The position numbers and the translations under genes were made by a program. Below, one piece after another: positions 34,206-42,947 of a DNA stretch of 64,000 bases. The stretch is from contig NZ_WHSB02000003.1 of the NCBI RefSeq assembly GCF_010994755.1, positions 124,001 to 188,000 of the forward strand. The letters are read 5' to 3'. Positions within the stretch are counted from its first letter, which is position 1; each line of letters starts with the position of its first letter. Origin of the DNA: Shinella lacus (GTDB lineage Bacteria; Pseudomonadota; Alphaproteobacteria; Rhizobiales; Rhizobiaceae). Under the pieces are notes generated by a model, which worked only from the letters and a program-made list of their open reading frames with translations, was not told the origin of the DNA and ran no database searches.

Positions 34206-35774
34206 TTATGCGGAGACGGAAATTTCTCCGGTATCGTTCAACGATGCGGGTGCGAAATGGGCCTTGTCCATTTCGACCGGGTTGCGCACGATCGGCGCGA
34301 AGGCCATGCGTTCGAGAATATCTGTGCGGACATCGACGCTGGGCGCATGCTCGATCAGTTCCACGCCGCCATCCGTCAGCTTGAAGACCGCGCGTTCGGT
34401 GACGTAGTGGACGGTCTGGCCGCGTTTGATCGCTTCGCTGCCGCTGAAGGTGATCCCGGCCACCTGCTCGACCAGCTTGGTGATCTGGCCGTGCCGCTCG
34501 ATCTTCAATCCACCGTCAGCGAGGCCAATGCTTGCGCCCTTGGCATCGAAGCTACCGCAGAAGACGACATTCTTCGCGCCTTGCGAGATGTCGATGAAGC
34601 CGCCGGGACCGCTGATCTGGCCGCCGAAATGCGAGACGTTGACATTGCCGAACCGGTCCATCTCGGCAAGGCCGAGGAAGGTCTGGTCAAGGCCACCACC
34701 GCTGTAGAGATCGAACTGTTCGCTCGCAGACAGGATTGCGACCGGGTTGGCGGCGATGCCGAACAGGTCTCCGGTTAACAGGTCGCCGCCGTGGATGCCT
34801 TGTTCGATGGTGAACCAGTAGTGACTGCTTTCGCCTGCCCGCACAATGTGCTCGGCAACACCGGCCGACATGCCAAAGCCGAAATTGATGGTCGCACCCT
34901 TGATCAGCTCGACGGCGCCCCGACGCGCCACGATCTGGCGCACGATATCTGCGGTCGCGGGCAGCTCGACGGGCGTCTCATGCGGACCAAGGCCGGCGAG
35001 CGCGAGGTCATAGGGGCCGTGATAGGTCTGGGCCTGATCCGGGTCGGCGAAGACATAATCGACGAGGTTGCCGGGAATGGACACTTCGCGCGGTCGGAGC
35101 CTGCCCTTCGGCACCACCTCCCGAACCTGCGCGATGACGATGCCGCCGCTGTTCTTGGCGGCAAGGGCGATCGAGTAGGAATCGAGATCCGCCGGTTCTT
35201 CCGACGCACTGATATTGCCGAGCTCGTCGCTGAAAGTGCCGCGGACAACTGCGACATGAACGGGGAATGGCTTATAGCGAAGCACTTCCCGACCGTCGAT
35301 TTCAAAAAGCTCGATGATTTCTTCCGTGGTCCGATCATTGCAGCGCCCGCCGCCAAGACGCGGATCGACGAAGGTGCCGAGGCCGACATGAGTGAAAAGA
35401 CCCGGCCGCCGGGCGCCGATCTCACGGAAAAGATTGGTGATCGCGCCGCTCGGCAGGCAATAGGCCTCGATCTTGTTTTCCTGGGCGAGGCGGAGCATGC
35501 GCGGCGACCAGATCCAGTGGCCTCCGATGACGCGCTTCACCATGCCTTCATAGGCGAAACGGTTGGTGCCTTTCTCGATGCGATCGCCCATGCCGAGTGC
35601 GTGGATCAGTGTAAGCTGCGAAGGGCGACCCGTCGAAAGGAACGTCTCCTCGAAGGCGCCGAGAATGGTTTCCGGTTCGAGCAGGCCGCCGCCTGCGCCC
35701 GAGATCGCAACCGTTGCGCCCTCGGCGATGGTCTCGATCACCTGCCGCAAGCCGGCTTTATCGACGATCTTCAT
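34206..35774 (-). CDS. Acetate/propionate-type CoA-transferase (fused alpha and beta domains)
   Basis: Protein of 522 residues with both CoA-transferase domains on one chain, the YdiF/propionate CoA-transferase type. The N-terminal domain shows ATVAISGAGGGLLEPETIL and LTLIHALGMGD; the C-terminal domain starts near residue 300 and carries the catalytic glutamate in WFTIEQGIHGGDLL, then GGLDQTFLGLAEMDRFGNVNVS. It transfers CoA from a donor such as acetyl-CoA to a carboxylate. It is the second gene of the LacI-led operon, 1 bp after the LacI stop. With an enoyl-CoA hydratase encoded in the divergent arm, it implies CoA-bound intermediates in this pathway. Confidence 0.92.
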   Translation of the reverse strand: MKIVDKAGLRQVIETIAEGATVAISGAGGGLLEPETILGAFEETFLSTGRPSQLTLIHALGMGDRIEKGTNRFAYEGMVKRVIGGHWIWSPRMLRLAQENKIEAYCLPSGAITNLFREIGARRPGLFTHVGLGTFVDPRLGGGRCNDRTTEEIIELFEIDGREVLRYKPFPVHVAVVRGTFSDELGNISASEEPADLDSYSIALAAKNSGGIVIAQVREVVPKGRLRPREVSIPGNLVDYVFADPDQAQTYHGPYDLALAGLGPHETPVELPATADIVRQIVARRGAVELIKGATINFGFGMSAGVAEHIVRAGESSHYWFTIEQGIHGGDLLTGDLFGIAANPVAILSASEQFDLYSGGGLDQTFLGLAEMDRFGNVNVSHFGGQISGPGGFIDISQGAKNVVFCGSFDAKGASIGLADGGLKIERHGQITKLVEQVAGITFSGSEAIKRGQTVHYVTERAVFKLTDGGVELIEHAPSVDVRTDILERMAFAPIVRNPVEMDKAHFAPASLNDTGEISVSA

Positions 35775-35775
35775 T

Positions 35776-36810
35776 CTAATTCTCCGTGCCTGACCGACAG
35801 CCGCAAGAGCGTCGGATGCAAAGCGTAGGTTGGAGGACCATGCGCACCTGCCGGCTTTCGGCCGGCGTGCGCTGGTCCCGTTCGATGCGGTCGATGAGAA
35901 GCTGGAGGGCGCGCTGGCCCATGATCAGCCCCGAGCCATCGACGCTGGTAAGCGGTGAGAGTGAAACCGCGCCGAAAGGCACGGCGTCGAAGCCGACGAG
36001 AGCCAATTCGCCCGGGATGGTGCGGTTCATCTCGTCGCATGCCTGCATGATCCCGAAGGCAAGGTTGTCGGTTGCCGCAAAGATTGCGGTCGGTGGGTTT
36101 TCCAGCCTCAGAAGTCTGAGACCTGCCTGATGACCGGCCTCGACATCCATGCGATCGAGCGACAGTTCATGCATGGCCGGGGGCTCGATGCCTGCCTCGG
36201 CAAGGGCGCCCTTCCATCCTTTCAAGCGATCCTGGAACTGGGCAATGCTGAGGGGACCGCCGACATAGGCGATCGATCTGTGACCGTGCTGCAGGAGGTG
36301 ATTGACGGCGAGCTTGGCACCCTTGACGCTGTCGACGAGCACCATGTCAACCTCCGCATCCGGCAGATGGCGGCTTGCGAGAACAACGTTGACGCCGTCC
36401 TTTGCAAGCGCCGTCACCTCGCGGTCCGCAAGCCTGACGGAGGCGAAGGCGATGCCGTCCACCTGACGCTGACGCATCGCATTGACGATCGTGCTCTCGC
36501 GTCTTGGCTCGCCGTCGGTGCTGGCGAGAAGGAGCGTGTATCCGCGGGCAGCGGCCACTTCCTCGGCGCCACGAATAAGCTCTGCATAAAAGGGGTTGCC
36601 GATATTGGCGACGACGAGGCCGATCGTGTGGCTGCGCTTAAGGCTCAGCCCCTGTGCCACCCTGTTCGGCGCATAACCGAGCTCGGACACGGCAGCCGCA
36701 ATACGCTCTTTGGTTTCCTGCGAGACGTAATGGGTGCCGTTCAGAAATTTCGAAACGGTCGCCTTCGACACGCCCGCCGCCTTTGCGACGTCTGTAATTG
36801 TCACTGCCAT
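35776..36810 (-). CDS. LacI-family transcriptional regulator
   Basis: Regulator of 344 residues. The N-terminal LacI helix-turn-helix MAVTITDVAKAAGVSKATVS with hinge YAPNRVAQGLSLKRS is followed by a periplasmic-binding-protein-like sensor (TIGLVVANIGNPFYAELIRGAEE). The sensor ends with RRSCGCRSG. GAGGAGG precedes the ATG by 10 nt. It heads the minus-strand operon with CoA-transferase, GMC, aldehyde dehydrogenase and AroE-like genes, and is divergent from an RbsBAC-like importer. Two GAAACCGGTTTC palindromes fill the gap and are almost surely its operators, so it represses both arms and itself. Confidence 0.93.
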   Translation of the reverse strand: MAVTITDVAKAAGVSKATVSKFLNGTHYVSQETKERIAAAVSELGYAPNRVAQGLSLKRSHTIGLVVANIGNPFYAELIRGAEEVAAARGYTLLLASTDGEPRRESTIVNAMRQRQVDGIAFASVRLADREVTALAKDGVNVVLASRHLPDAEVDMVLVDSVKGAKLAVNHLLQHGHRSIAYVGGPLSIAQFQDRLKGWKGALAEAGIEPPAMHELSLDRMDVEAGHQAGLRLLRLENPPTAIFAATDNLAFGIMQACDEMNRTIPGELALVGFDAVPFGAVSLSPLTSVDGSGLIMGQRALQLLIDRIERDQRTPAESRQVRMVLQPTLCIRRSCGCRSGTEN

Positions 36811-36857
36811 AGCATCTTGGCCTCCTCGGATTCTGGTACCATAACGGATTTTGAAAG

Positions 36858-36869
36858 GAAACCGGTTTC
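36858..36869. promoter_or_regulatory. LacI operator, copy 1
   Basis: GAAACCGGTTTC, a perfect 12-bp palindrome of LacI/GalR type with central CCGG. It lies 48 bp upstream of the LacI start and 67 bp centre-to-centre from copy 2. Confidence 0.85.
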
Positions 36870-36923
36870 TTAAATCATCACTTTTTTGTCTATTGCATCG
36901 TTCAATTGCAGGAACTATAGGTA

Positions 36924-36937
36924 GGAAACCGGTTTCC
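36924..36937. promoter_or_regulatory. LacI operator, copy 2
   Basis: GGAAACCGGTTTCC, a perfect 14-bp palindrome containing the same core as copy 1. It stands 33 bp before the binding-protein ATG, where a bound repressor would block the plus-strand transcription unit. Confidence 0.85.
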
Positions 36938-36969
36938 GGTCGATCATCGTTCTTGGAGGAGAAACTTCG

Positions 36970-38034
36970 ATGGCCTACACCAATACGACGTCCCGCCTGC
37001 GGGTTTCCGCTATTGCCGCGCTTGCATGCGGCGTGGCGCTGTTCGCATCTCATTCGTTCGCCGCTGACTACACCTATAATTCCGACAAGCCCGAGGCCAA
37101 GCAGATCGTCGGCGCCGAGCTGAGCAAGACGCTGGGTGCGGCGCCGAAGAAGGAAGGCGTCAAGATCGGCGTCGTCCTGAAGAGCCTCACCAACCAGTAT
37201 TGGCAGGGCATCGCGAGGGGCGTGGAAGCGGCTGCGAAGGATCTCGGCGTCGAGGTCACCATCCAGGCCGCCAACAGCGAGGCGGACCCGACCCAGCAGC
37301 TCACCATCGCCCAGACGATGATCGGCCGCAATTTCGATGCCTACGTGCTTTCGCCGGTGTCCGTCTCAAACCTCACGCCGGCCGTGCGCGAGCTGCAGAG
37401 CCGCAACGTGCCGATCGCCAATGCTGACGATGCGCGCATCGCTGCAACGGTCTATATCGGCCCGAACCACGAGCTGAACGGCGTGGTTGCGGCCGATTAC
37501 ATGGCCGAGCACTTGCCGGATGGCGGCGAGGTGGCGCAGATCGAGGGCCAAGCCGGCTCGAGTGCTGCAATTCTGCGCATCAAGGGCTTCAAGGAAGGCA
37601 TTGCGAAACACGCGAACCTGAAGCTCGTGGCGAGCGTTCCGGGTAACTGGGATGGAACCCAGGCTTATAATGCGACCCAGACGATCCTGCGCAAGAATCC
37701 CGACATCAAAGCGATCTACGCCAATAACGACACGATGGCCGTTGGCGTCGCCAAGGCGGTCACCGACATGGGTCTGACCGGCAAGATCATCGTCATTGGC
37801 ACGGACGGCATTCCTGCCGCACTTGACGGCATCAAGAACGGGACGATCACCGCAACGGTCACGCCGCTTCCCTACTACCAGGGCTATTGGTCGGTGGAAT
37901 CGCTTGTTCGCCTGCTCGGTGGCCAGCAGGTCCCGGACTGGATCGTTGCGCCCGCGCAGCTCATTACCAAGGACAACATGACCGAGTTCTTCGACGACAA
38001 GTATGAGGTGAAGGAAGGTCTCTACAACAAGTAG
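36970..38034 (+). CDS. Ribose-type ABC importer, periplasmic binding protein
   Basis: Binding protein of 354 residues. The first 36 residues form a signal peptide (VSAIAALACGVALFASHSFA, cleavage before ADYTYN). The mature protein shows KIGVVLKSLTNQYWQGIARG, NFDAYVLSPVSVSNLTPAV, the IEGQAGSSAAILRIKGF motif and NDTMAVGVAKAVTDMG, all of the RbsB/Peripla_BP_4 family. A 35-residue insert between signal peptide and first strand is unusual for RbsB. GGAGGAG precedes the ATG. It opens an importer operon under the LacI regulator. The ligand is likely a sugar, polyol or related ring compound. Confidence 0.92.
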   Translation: MAYTNTTSRLRVSAIAALACGVALFASHSFAADYTYNSDKPEAKQIVGAELSKTLGAAPKKEGVKIGVVLKSLTNQYWQGIARGVEAAAKDLGVEVTIQAANSEADPTQQLTIAQTMIGRNFDAYVLSPVSVSNLTPAVRELQSRNVPIANADDARIAATVYIGPNHELNGVVAADYMAEHLPDGGEVAQIEGQAGSSAAILRIKGFKEGIAKHANLKLVASVPGNWDGTQAYNATQTILRKNPDIKAIYANNDTMAVGVAKAVTDMGLTGKIIVIGTDGIPAALDGIKNGTITATVTPLPYYQGYWSVESLVRLLGGQQVPDWIVAPAQLITKDNMTEFFDDKYEVKEGLYNK

Positions 38035-38070
38035 GCGCGGCCTCACGCTCAATCTGGTCCGGAGTGCATC

Positions 38071-39576
38071 ATGTCCGCATCCACCGCAAAGCCGCTTCTG
38101 AGCCTCAAGGGAATCTCGAAGAGCTTCCCGGGCGTCAAGGCACTGCAAAACGTCCATCTCGATCTCTATCCGGGTGAAATTCATGCCCTGATGGGGGAGA
38201 ACGGAGCTGGCAAGTCGACGCTCCTGAAGGTGATGTTCGGTGCTTATTCCGCGGATGAAGGTGCGTTCGAACTCTCAGGCGAGCCGGTCTCGATTCGAGG
38301 CCCCGTAGATGCCCTGCACAAGGGCATCTCGATGGTCCATCAGGAACTGAGCCTCGTGCCGCAACTGTCGGCTATCCAGAATATCGTCCTCGGCTGGGAG
38401 AAGTCGGTTGCCGGGTTCATAGACTGGTCGGCGGCGCGGCGCGAGGCACTTGCCGCACTCGCGCGGCTGGACTTCCAGGGTAACCCGCATGTCCCCGTAT
38501 CGCGCCTCAGCGTGGGCCAACAGCAGACGGTCGAGTTGGCGAGGGCCATTGCGGCGAATGCCAAGATCATCATTCTTGACGAGCCGACAGCGAGCCTGAG
38601 CACGAAGGAATCGGAGAAGCTCTTCAGCATCCTGCGCGAGCTGCGGGCAGACGGGCACGCGCTCGTCTATGTCTCGCACCGCCTGGCGGAAGTGTTCGAC
38701 CTTGCGGACCGGGCGACGGTGCTGCGGGATGGCCAATATGTTGGAACACTCCTGCGTGGCCCGGATCTCAACGAGACATCCCTCGTCAAGATGATGGTGG
38801 GTCGATCACTCGAAGATTTCGCAATCCAGCATGAAGCGACGCTCGGCGCCGTGGCGCTGAAGGTCGATGGCCTGGCGCGCAACGGCGTTTTTCAGAACGT
38901 CAGCTTCGAGGTGCGCCGCGGCGAAATCGTCGGCATGGCCGGTATGGTCGGCGCCGGGCGAACGGAAGTCGCGCGCTGCATCGCCGGTGCCGATCGTATC
39001 GATGCGGGATCGGTCTCCGTCAACGGCAAGGCTCTCTCTCTTTCATCGCCGAGCGATGCGGTGCGTGCGGGCATCGCGTTCCTCACCGAGGATCGCAAGC
39101 ATCAGGGGCTCGCCTTGCGCATGTCACTTGCCAAGAACGCGACGCTGACCCGCGTACCCACCCGCATGGGGTTCATCAACCGCACGAAACAGGCGGCTGA
39201 CGCGAAAAGCGCGCTCGCGTCGGTCGGTGCGCGAATGCCGACGACGCGGCTTGCGGGCCAACTCAGCGGCGGAAATCAGCAGAAGGTCGTGCTCGCGAAA
39301 TGGCTTCTGAGCGGATGCGACATCTTCATCTTCGACGAACCGACGCGCGGCATCGACGTGGGCGCAAAGGCCGAAATCTACGCGCTCATGCGCGATCTCG
39401 CCGATAAGGGCGCGGCTATCCTGATGATCTCGTCGGATCTTCCCGAGGTCCTTCGGATGAGCGACCGCGTCCTCGTCATGCGCGAAGGCACGCTGTCCGG
39501 TGAAGTCGCGCGCGCTGAAGCAACGGAAGAGCGGATCATCGCATTCGCGAGTGGAGGAAATACATGGCAAAGCTAG
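38071..39576 (+). CDS. Ribose-type ABC importer, two-domain ATPase (RbsA-like)
   Basis: ATPase of 501 residues with two nucleotide-binding domains. N-terminal domain: GENGAGKSTLLKVMFG, LSVGQQQTVELARAI, IIILDEPTASLS. C-terminal domain: a degenerate Walker A GMVGAGRTEVARCI, then LSGGNQQKVVLAKWL and FIFDEPTRGIDVGAK. This is the RbsA/MglA/XylG type and differs from the single-domain ATPases of the other two sugar importers in the window. It follows the binding-protein gene by 36 bp and overlaps the permease gene by 13 bp. Confidence 0.94.
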   Translation: MSASTAKPLLSLKGISKSFPGVKALQNVHLDLYPGEIHALMGENGAGKSTLLKVMFGAYSADEGAFELSGEPVSIRGPVDALHKGISMVHQELSLVPQLSAIQNIVLGWEKSVAGFIDWSAARREALAALARLDFQGNPHVPVSRLSVGQQQTVELARAIAANAKIIILDEPTASLSTKESEKLFSILRELRADGHALVYVSHRLAEVFDLADRATVLRDGQYVGTLLRGPDLNETSLVKMMVGRSLEDFAIQHEATLGAVALKVDGLARNGVFQNVSFEVRRGEIVGMAGMVGAGRTEVARCIAGADRIDAGSVSVNGKALSLSSPSDAVRAGIAFLTEDRKHQGLALRMSLAKNATLTRVPTRMGFINRTKQAADAKSALASVGARMPTTRLAGQLSGGNQQKVVLAKWLLSGCDIFIFDEPTRGIDVGAKAEIYALMRDLADKGAAILMISSDLPEVLRMSDRVLVMREGTLSGEVARAEATEERIIAFASGGNTWQS

Positions 39577-40553
39577 AAGCGGCCAATGCGTCACCTGGAG
39601 CAGCTGCGACCGAGAAGTGGTCGGTCCGTCGGCTGTTCAGCGAATGGCGCGAGCTCGGGATCATCGCCGCTCTGATCATGACCGTGCTGGTCTTCACGGC
39701 GATCGATCCCGAATTCCTGAGCAGCTACAACCTGGTCAATATCGTGCTTCAGGCATCGGTAACGGCCATCCTCGCCATGGCTGTCACCTTCGTCATCATC
39801 ACCGGTGGCATTGATCTGTCGATCGGTACGGCGCTGGCACTCTCTGCCGTCGTCAGCGGCCTGTTGATGTCACAGGGCTATCCCTTGCCCGTCGTCGTGC
39901 TCGGCACGCTTGCTACGGGCGCGCTCGCAGGGCTTTTTAACGGCACCATTATCACGCTCAGCGGCATCACGCCCTTCGTCGTGACGCTGGGTTCAATGAG
40001 CATCTTCTCGGGACTTGCGCTGATCGTCTCCGGCGGCCAGACCGTTTATGGCATACCGCCCGAGTTCAGCGACCTGCTCGCCGGGAAGATCGGACCGATA
40101 CCGACGCCGATCGTTATCGCCTTTGTGGTCCTTGTCGTCTCCTCCGTCGTCATGCGGATGACGAAGCTCGGAGAGTATCTGATCGCACTCGGCGGTGCCC
40201 GCGAAGTTGCGCGCCTTGCCGGCATCAAGGTAGGCTTCTACACCGCAATCGCCTATGTCATCTCAAGCTCGCTCGCCGCCGTCGGCGCTATGGTGACGGT
40301 GGGGCGCCTCGGCGCGGCCGATCCGGCGCTCGGCGCGGACCTTCTCCTGCCCGCGATCGCCGCGGCCGTCATGGGCGGTGCCGATCTCAACGGTGGGGAG
40401 GGCAGCATGCTCGGCGCTGTCATCGGCGCTCTCCTGATCGCCACGTTGCAGGCGGGCCTGACCTTCCTGAACGTACAAGCCTTCTACCAGCAGGTCGCAA
40501 TCGGTGTGGTCATCATCCTCGCACTGCTGTCCAACCGGCTGCAGAAAGCTTGA
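39564..40553 (+). CDS. Ribose-type ABC importer, permease (RbsC-like)
   Basis: Inner-membrane permease of 329 residues with about ten hydrophobic segments. Family motifs: ITGGIDLSIGTALALSAVV near residue 80, GITPFVVTLGSMSIFSGLAL, and IALGGAREVARLAGIKVGFY, the ATPase contact loop; the end GVVIILALLSNRL is also typical. Length fits RbsC. GTGGAGG lies 5 nt before the ATG, inside the end of the ATPase gene. The enoyl-CoA hydratase gene starts 4 bp after its stop, showing that transport and catabolism are co-transcribed. Confidence 0.94.
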   Translation: MAKLEAANASPGAAATEKWSVRRLFSEWRELGIIAALIMTVLVFTAIDPEFLSSYNLVNIVLQASVTAILAMAVTFVIITGGIDLSIGTALALSAVVSGLLMSQGYPLPVVVLGTLATGALAGLFNGTIITLSGITPFVVTLGSMSIFSGLALIVSGGQTVYGIPPEFSDLLAGKIGPIPTPIVIAFVVLVVSSVVMRMTKLGEYLIALGGAREVARLAGIKVGFYTAIAYVISSSLAAVGAMVTVGRLGAADPALGADLLLPAIAAAVMGGADLNGGEGSMLGAVIGALLIATLQAGLTFLNVQAFYQQVAIGVVIILALLSNRLQKA

Positions 40554-40556
40554 ACC

Positions 40557-41309
40557 GTGTCCAATCTCAAGATTGAAACTGACCCGCGTGGCTGCCGGAG
40601 CCTCTGGCTCGACCGTCCGGCGAAAAGAAACGCACTCGACGAGGCTCTGCTTTCGGACCTGCTCGACGCGGCGATTGACACACGGATGACGCCTGACCTT
40701 CGGCTCGTGGTTCTCCGGTCCACGTCGCCCCTTTTCTGCGCGGGCGCGGACCTGAACGACTGGGCGGACATAACGCCTGCAAAGGCGCAACGCCTGTCCC
40801 TGCTCGGTGCAAAGGCATTTCAGGAGCTGGCGGATCTGCCCGTTCCGGTCGTCGTGGTGGTGGAAGGTGCTGCGCTCGGCGGTGGCTTCGAGCTGGCGTT
40901 GGCGGGCGATATCCGGATTGCGACGACGCAGGCGCGGTTCGGTTTCCCCGAAGCCCGTCTCGGTAACACGCCGGCCTGGGGCGGCGTGCCGCGCCTTACC
41001 AAGCTTTGCGGTGTGGGGACTATCCTTGATGTGCTTCTCACTGGCGATCCGATCAACGCGGAGCGCGCCGAACGTCTTGGGATCGTGCAGCGACTGTGTG
41101 CGCCGGACGATCTGGATAGGACGCTGATGGGTCTGATCGACAGCCTTCTGTCGTGCGATACCACCACGCAAGGTTACATCAAGGCAATGTTTGGCAATCC
41201 CAGCGTGCTGATCGCGGCCAAGGAGGCCGCGTTGGCCGGCTTTACCGCAACGCGCGAGGAGGCGAGCGCCCGCAAGCAGGCATTCCTGGATAGCCGCCGC
41301 AAGGCATAG
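40557..41309 (+). CDS. Enoyl-CoA hydratase/isomerase family protein
   Basis: Crotonase-fold enzyme of 250 residues. The oxyanion-hole segments are SPLFCAGADLNDW and EGAALGGGFELALAGDIRI. Both catalytic glutamates of true hydratases are present, in GGGFELAL and in ARFGFPEARLG, so a hydratase rather than an isomerase or hydrolase is favoured. The GTG start is 4 bp after the permease stop. With the CoA-transferase in the divergent arm it implies an unsaturated CoA ester intermediate. It is not part of a standard fatty-acid set, as no acyl-CoA dehydrogenase or thiolase is near. Confidence 0.9.
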   Translation: MSNLKIETDPRGCRSLWLDRPAKRNALDEALLSDLLDAAIDTRMTPDLRLVVLRSTSPLFCAGADLNDWADITPAKAQRLSLLGAKAFQELADLPVPVVVVVEGAALGGGFELALAGDIRIATTQARFGFPEARLGNTPAWGGVPRLTKLCGVGTILDVLLTGDPINAERAERLGIVQRLCAPDDLDRTLMGLIDSLLSCDTTTQGYIKAMFGNPSVLIAAKEAALAGFTATREEASARKQAFLDSRRKA

Positions 41310-41376
41310 GGCGCCGACTGAAGTCGCCAGCGGCGCCCATAGAAGGTTGGCGGCGCCACGGAAAAGAGGAGTTTCC

Positions 41377-42411
41377 ATGTTGCCGAAAACGATGACCGCC
41401 GCTGTGCTGGTCCGTCCGGGAGCCTTCGAGATACAGATGGTGCCGATGCCGCAGATTGGCCCCGGTGACGTGCTGATCAAGGTGGCGCGAGTAGGGGTCT
41501 GTGGCACCGACATCCATATTTACCGTGGACACTACGCGGCCGGCTGGTTGCCGCTCATCCCCGGCCACGAGTTTTCCGGAACGGTCGCGGCAGTTGGCGA
41601 TGGCGTCATAGCGGTCGATGTCGGCATGCGGGTGATCGCGGATATCAATATCGGTTGCGGTCACTGTTTCTACTGCCGCAAGAACGAGGTGATGAGTTGC
41701 TCGGAGGTGAAGCAGCTAGGCATCCACATTAACGGCGCCTTCGCGGAATATGTGAAGGTCCCACAGCGCCTCGTCATTCCGATTCCCGATGACATGCCGT
41801 TCGATGTCGCAGCTCTGGCCGAACCGCTGGGCTGCACGGTACGCGCCGCGAAAAAGAGCGCGATCCGGTTCGGTGAGAGCGTGCTCGTCATCGGCGCCGG
41901 GCCGGTCGGCAATTTTCATATCCAGCTTGCGCGCGCAATCGGGGCGGCGCCGATCATAGCCGCCGACCTCAATCCCGAGCGGTTGCGTTTGGCGAAGAAA
42001 TGCGGCGCGGATGTTGTCGTTTCCGATATGAGCACGCTCGATTCCGCTGTGCGGGCGGTGACCGGTGGGCGCGGCGCCGATGTCGTCATCGAAAGCGTCG
42101 GCTTGCCTGCGCTTTACGAAAGGGCATTTGATCTCGTCCGGCCGGGCGGGCGAATCGCCGCCTTCGGTCTCGGGGGCGAGGATGCGGTGGTCCGGTTCGC
42201 ACCGCAGAAGATGGTGCTGAAAGAGACCGGGATACGAGGCTCCGTGGCGGCCATGGGCGACGACATGCACGACGCCCTGACCCTCCTGCGTTTCAAACGC
42301 ATAGACGTGCGGCCCTTCCTGCAGGAGACCCGCACCCTTTCCGAAGTGCAGGACGCGATCGAAGCCTTTGCCGCAGATCCCGGCATCCTGAAGATGCAGA
42401 TCATCGTATGA
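41377..42411 (+). CDS. Zinc-dependent alcohol dehydrogenase, sorbitol/threonine dehydrogenase-like
   Basis: Medium-chain dehydrogenase of 344 residues. Catalytic zinc ligands are in VGVCGTDIHIYRG and PGHEFSG; the structural zinc cysteines C-x2-C-x2-C-x7-C are intact in INIGCGHCFYCRKNE. The cofactor fold is SVLVIGAGPVGNFHIQLA, with an acidic strand end (AADLNPERL) that suggests NAD. AGAGGAG precedes the ATG. It is the last gene of the importer operon. A ring or chain secondary alcohol of the imported compound is the likely substrate. Confidence 0.92.
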   Translation: MLPKTMTAAVLVRPGAFEIQMVPMPQIGPGDVLIKVARVGVCGTDIHIYRGHYAAGWLPLIPGHEFSGTVAAVGDGVIAVDVGMRVIADINIGCGHCFYCRKNEVMSCSEVKQLGIHINGAFAEYVKVPQRLVIPIPDDMPFDVAALAEPLGCTVRAAKKSAIRFGESVLVIGAGPVGNFHIQLARAIGAAPIIAADLNPERLRLAKKCGADVVVSDMSTLDSAVRAVTGGRGADVVIESVGLPALYERAFDLVRPGGRIAAFGLGGEDAVVRFAPQKMVLKETGIRGSVAAMGDDMHDALTLLRFKRIDVRPFLQETRTLSEVQDAIEAFAADPGILKMQIIV

Positions 42412-42645
42412 AAGCTTGGCGTAGTGCTTGCTGAGCGCCCCGAGACCATAAAAGGAAGTCTTTTCCAGAGAACATCCGACGAATTGCCTGCCTACACCGG
42501 CAGATGAGGTGAATCATCGAAACACTGTCTCGCGCTTCCGTCATCTCTGTGCGGCGACCTTGCGGGTTGGGATCGGCAGCTTATCGATGGCCCTGCCAAA
42601 AAGGAGATCGGTCATCATACTGCGGTTTGCCTGACGCCATAAGGC

Positions 42646-42879
42646 TCAAGATGCCGAGTATTTCACCGTTACGCCGCGTTGTCGGAAATAGGCCTGCATC
42701 AGCTTCCTGCCAGAACGGTTATTGTGCGCGAGCCTAGCCGGGTCGAATGTCGCTTCTTTTAAACCTGCCCGCGTCAACGCTGCCTTGAGGGTCGCGATAT
42801 GCACATCAATGTCGGCATTGTCAGCCTGAAGCGATTCATAGATGCGGTTTGTTGCATCTTCCACGGTCGGTTCGCTCAC
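42646..42879 (-). CDS. Small conserved-looking hypothetical protein
   Basis: Protein of 77 residues, mostly helical and charged. It starts MSEPTVEDATNRIYESLQAD and has a basic C-terminal part (ARLAHNNRSGRKLMQAYFRQ). I do not recognise it. Translation from a GTG with CAGGAG 7 nt upstream and a coherent composition argue for a real gene. No membrane segment or signal peptide. It lies alone after the alcohol dehydrogenase gene and is divergent from the membrane-protein gene at 42948. About 230 bp before its end (42412-42645) hold nothing I can identify. Confidence 0.6.
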   Translation of the reverse strand: MSEPTVEDATNRIYESLQADNADIDVHIATLKAALTRAGLKEATFDPARLAHNNRSGRKLMQAYFRQRGVTVKYSAS

Positions 42880-42947
42880 TACTAAACTCCTGCTATTGTT
42901 TGACTGCGACTACCACATTTTTCCGATCGGCCCAATTCTGATAAGAA

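Noticed and set aside
36894-36910. TGCAT-N7-TTGCA, resembling the RpiR palindrome, in the LacI divergent region
   Set aside because: Spacer is 7 rather than 6 and one arm base differs; the two LacI operators explain this region better.
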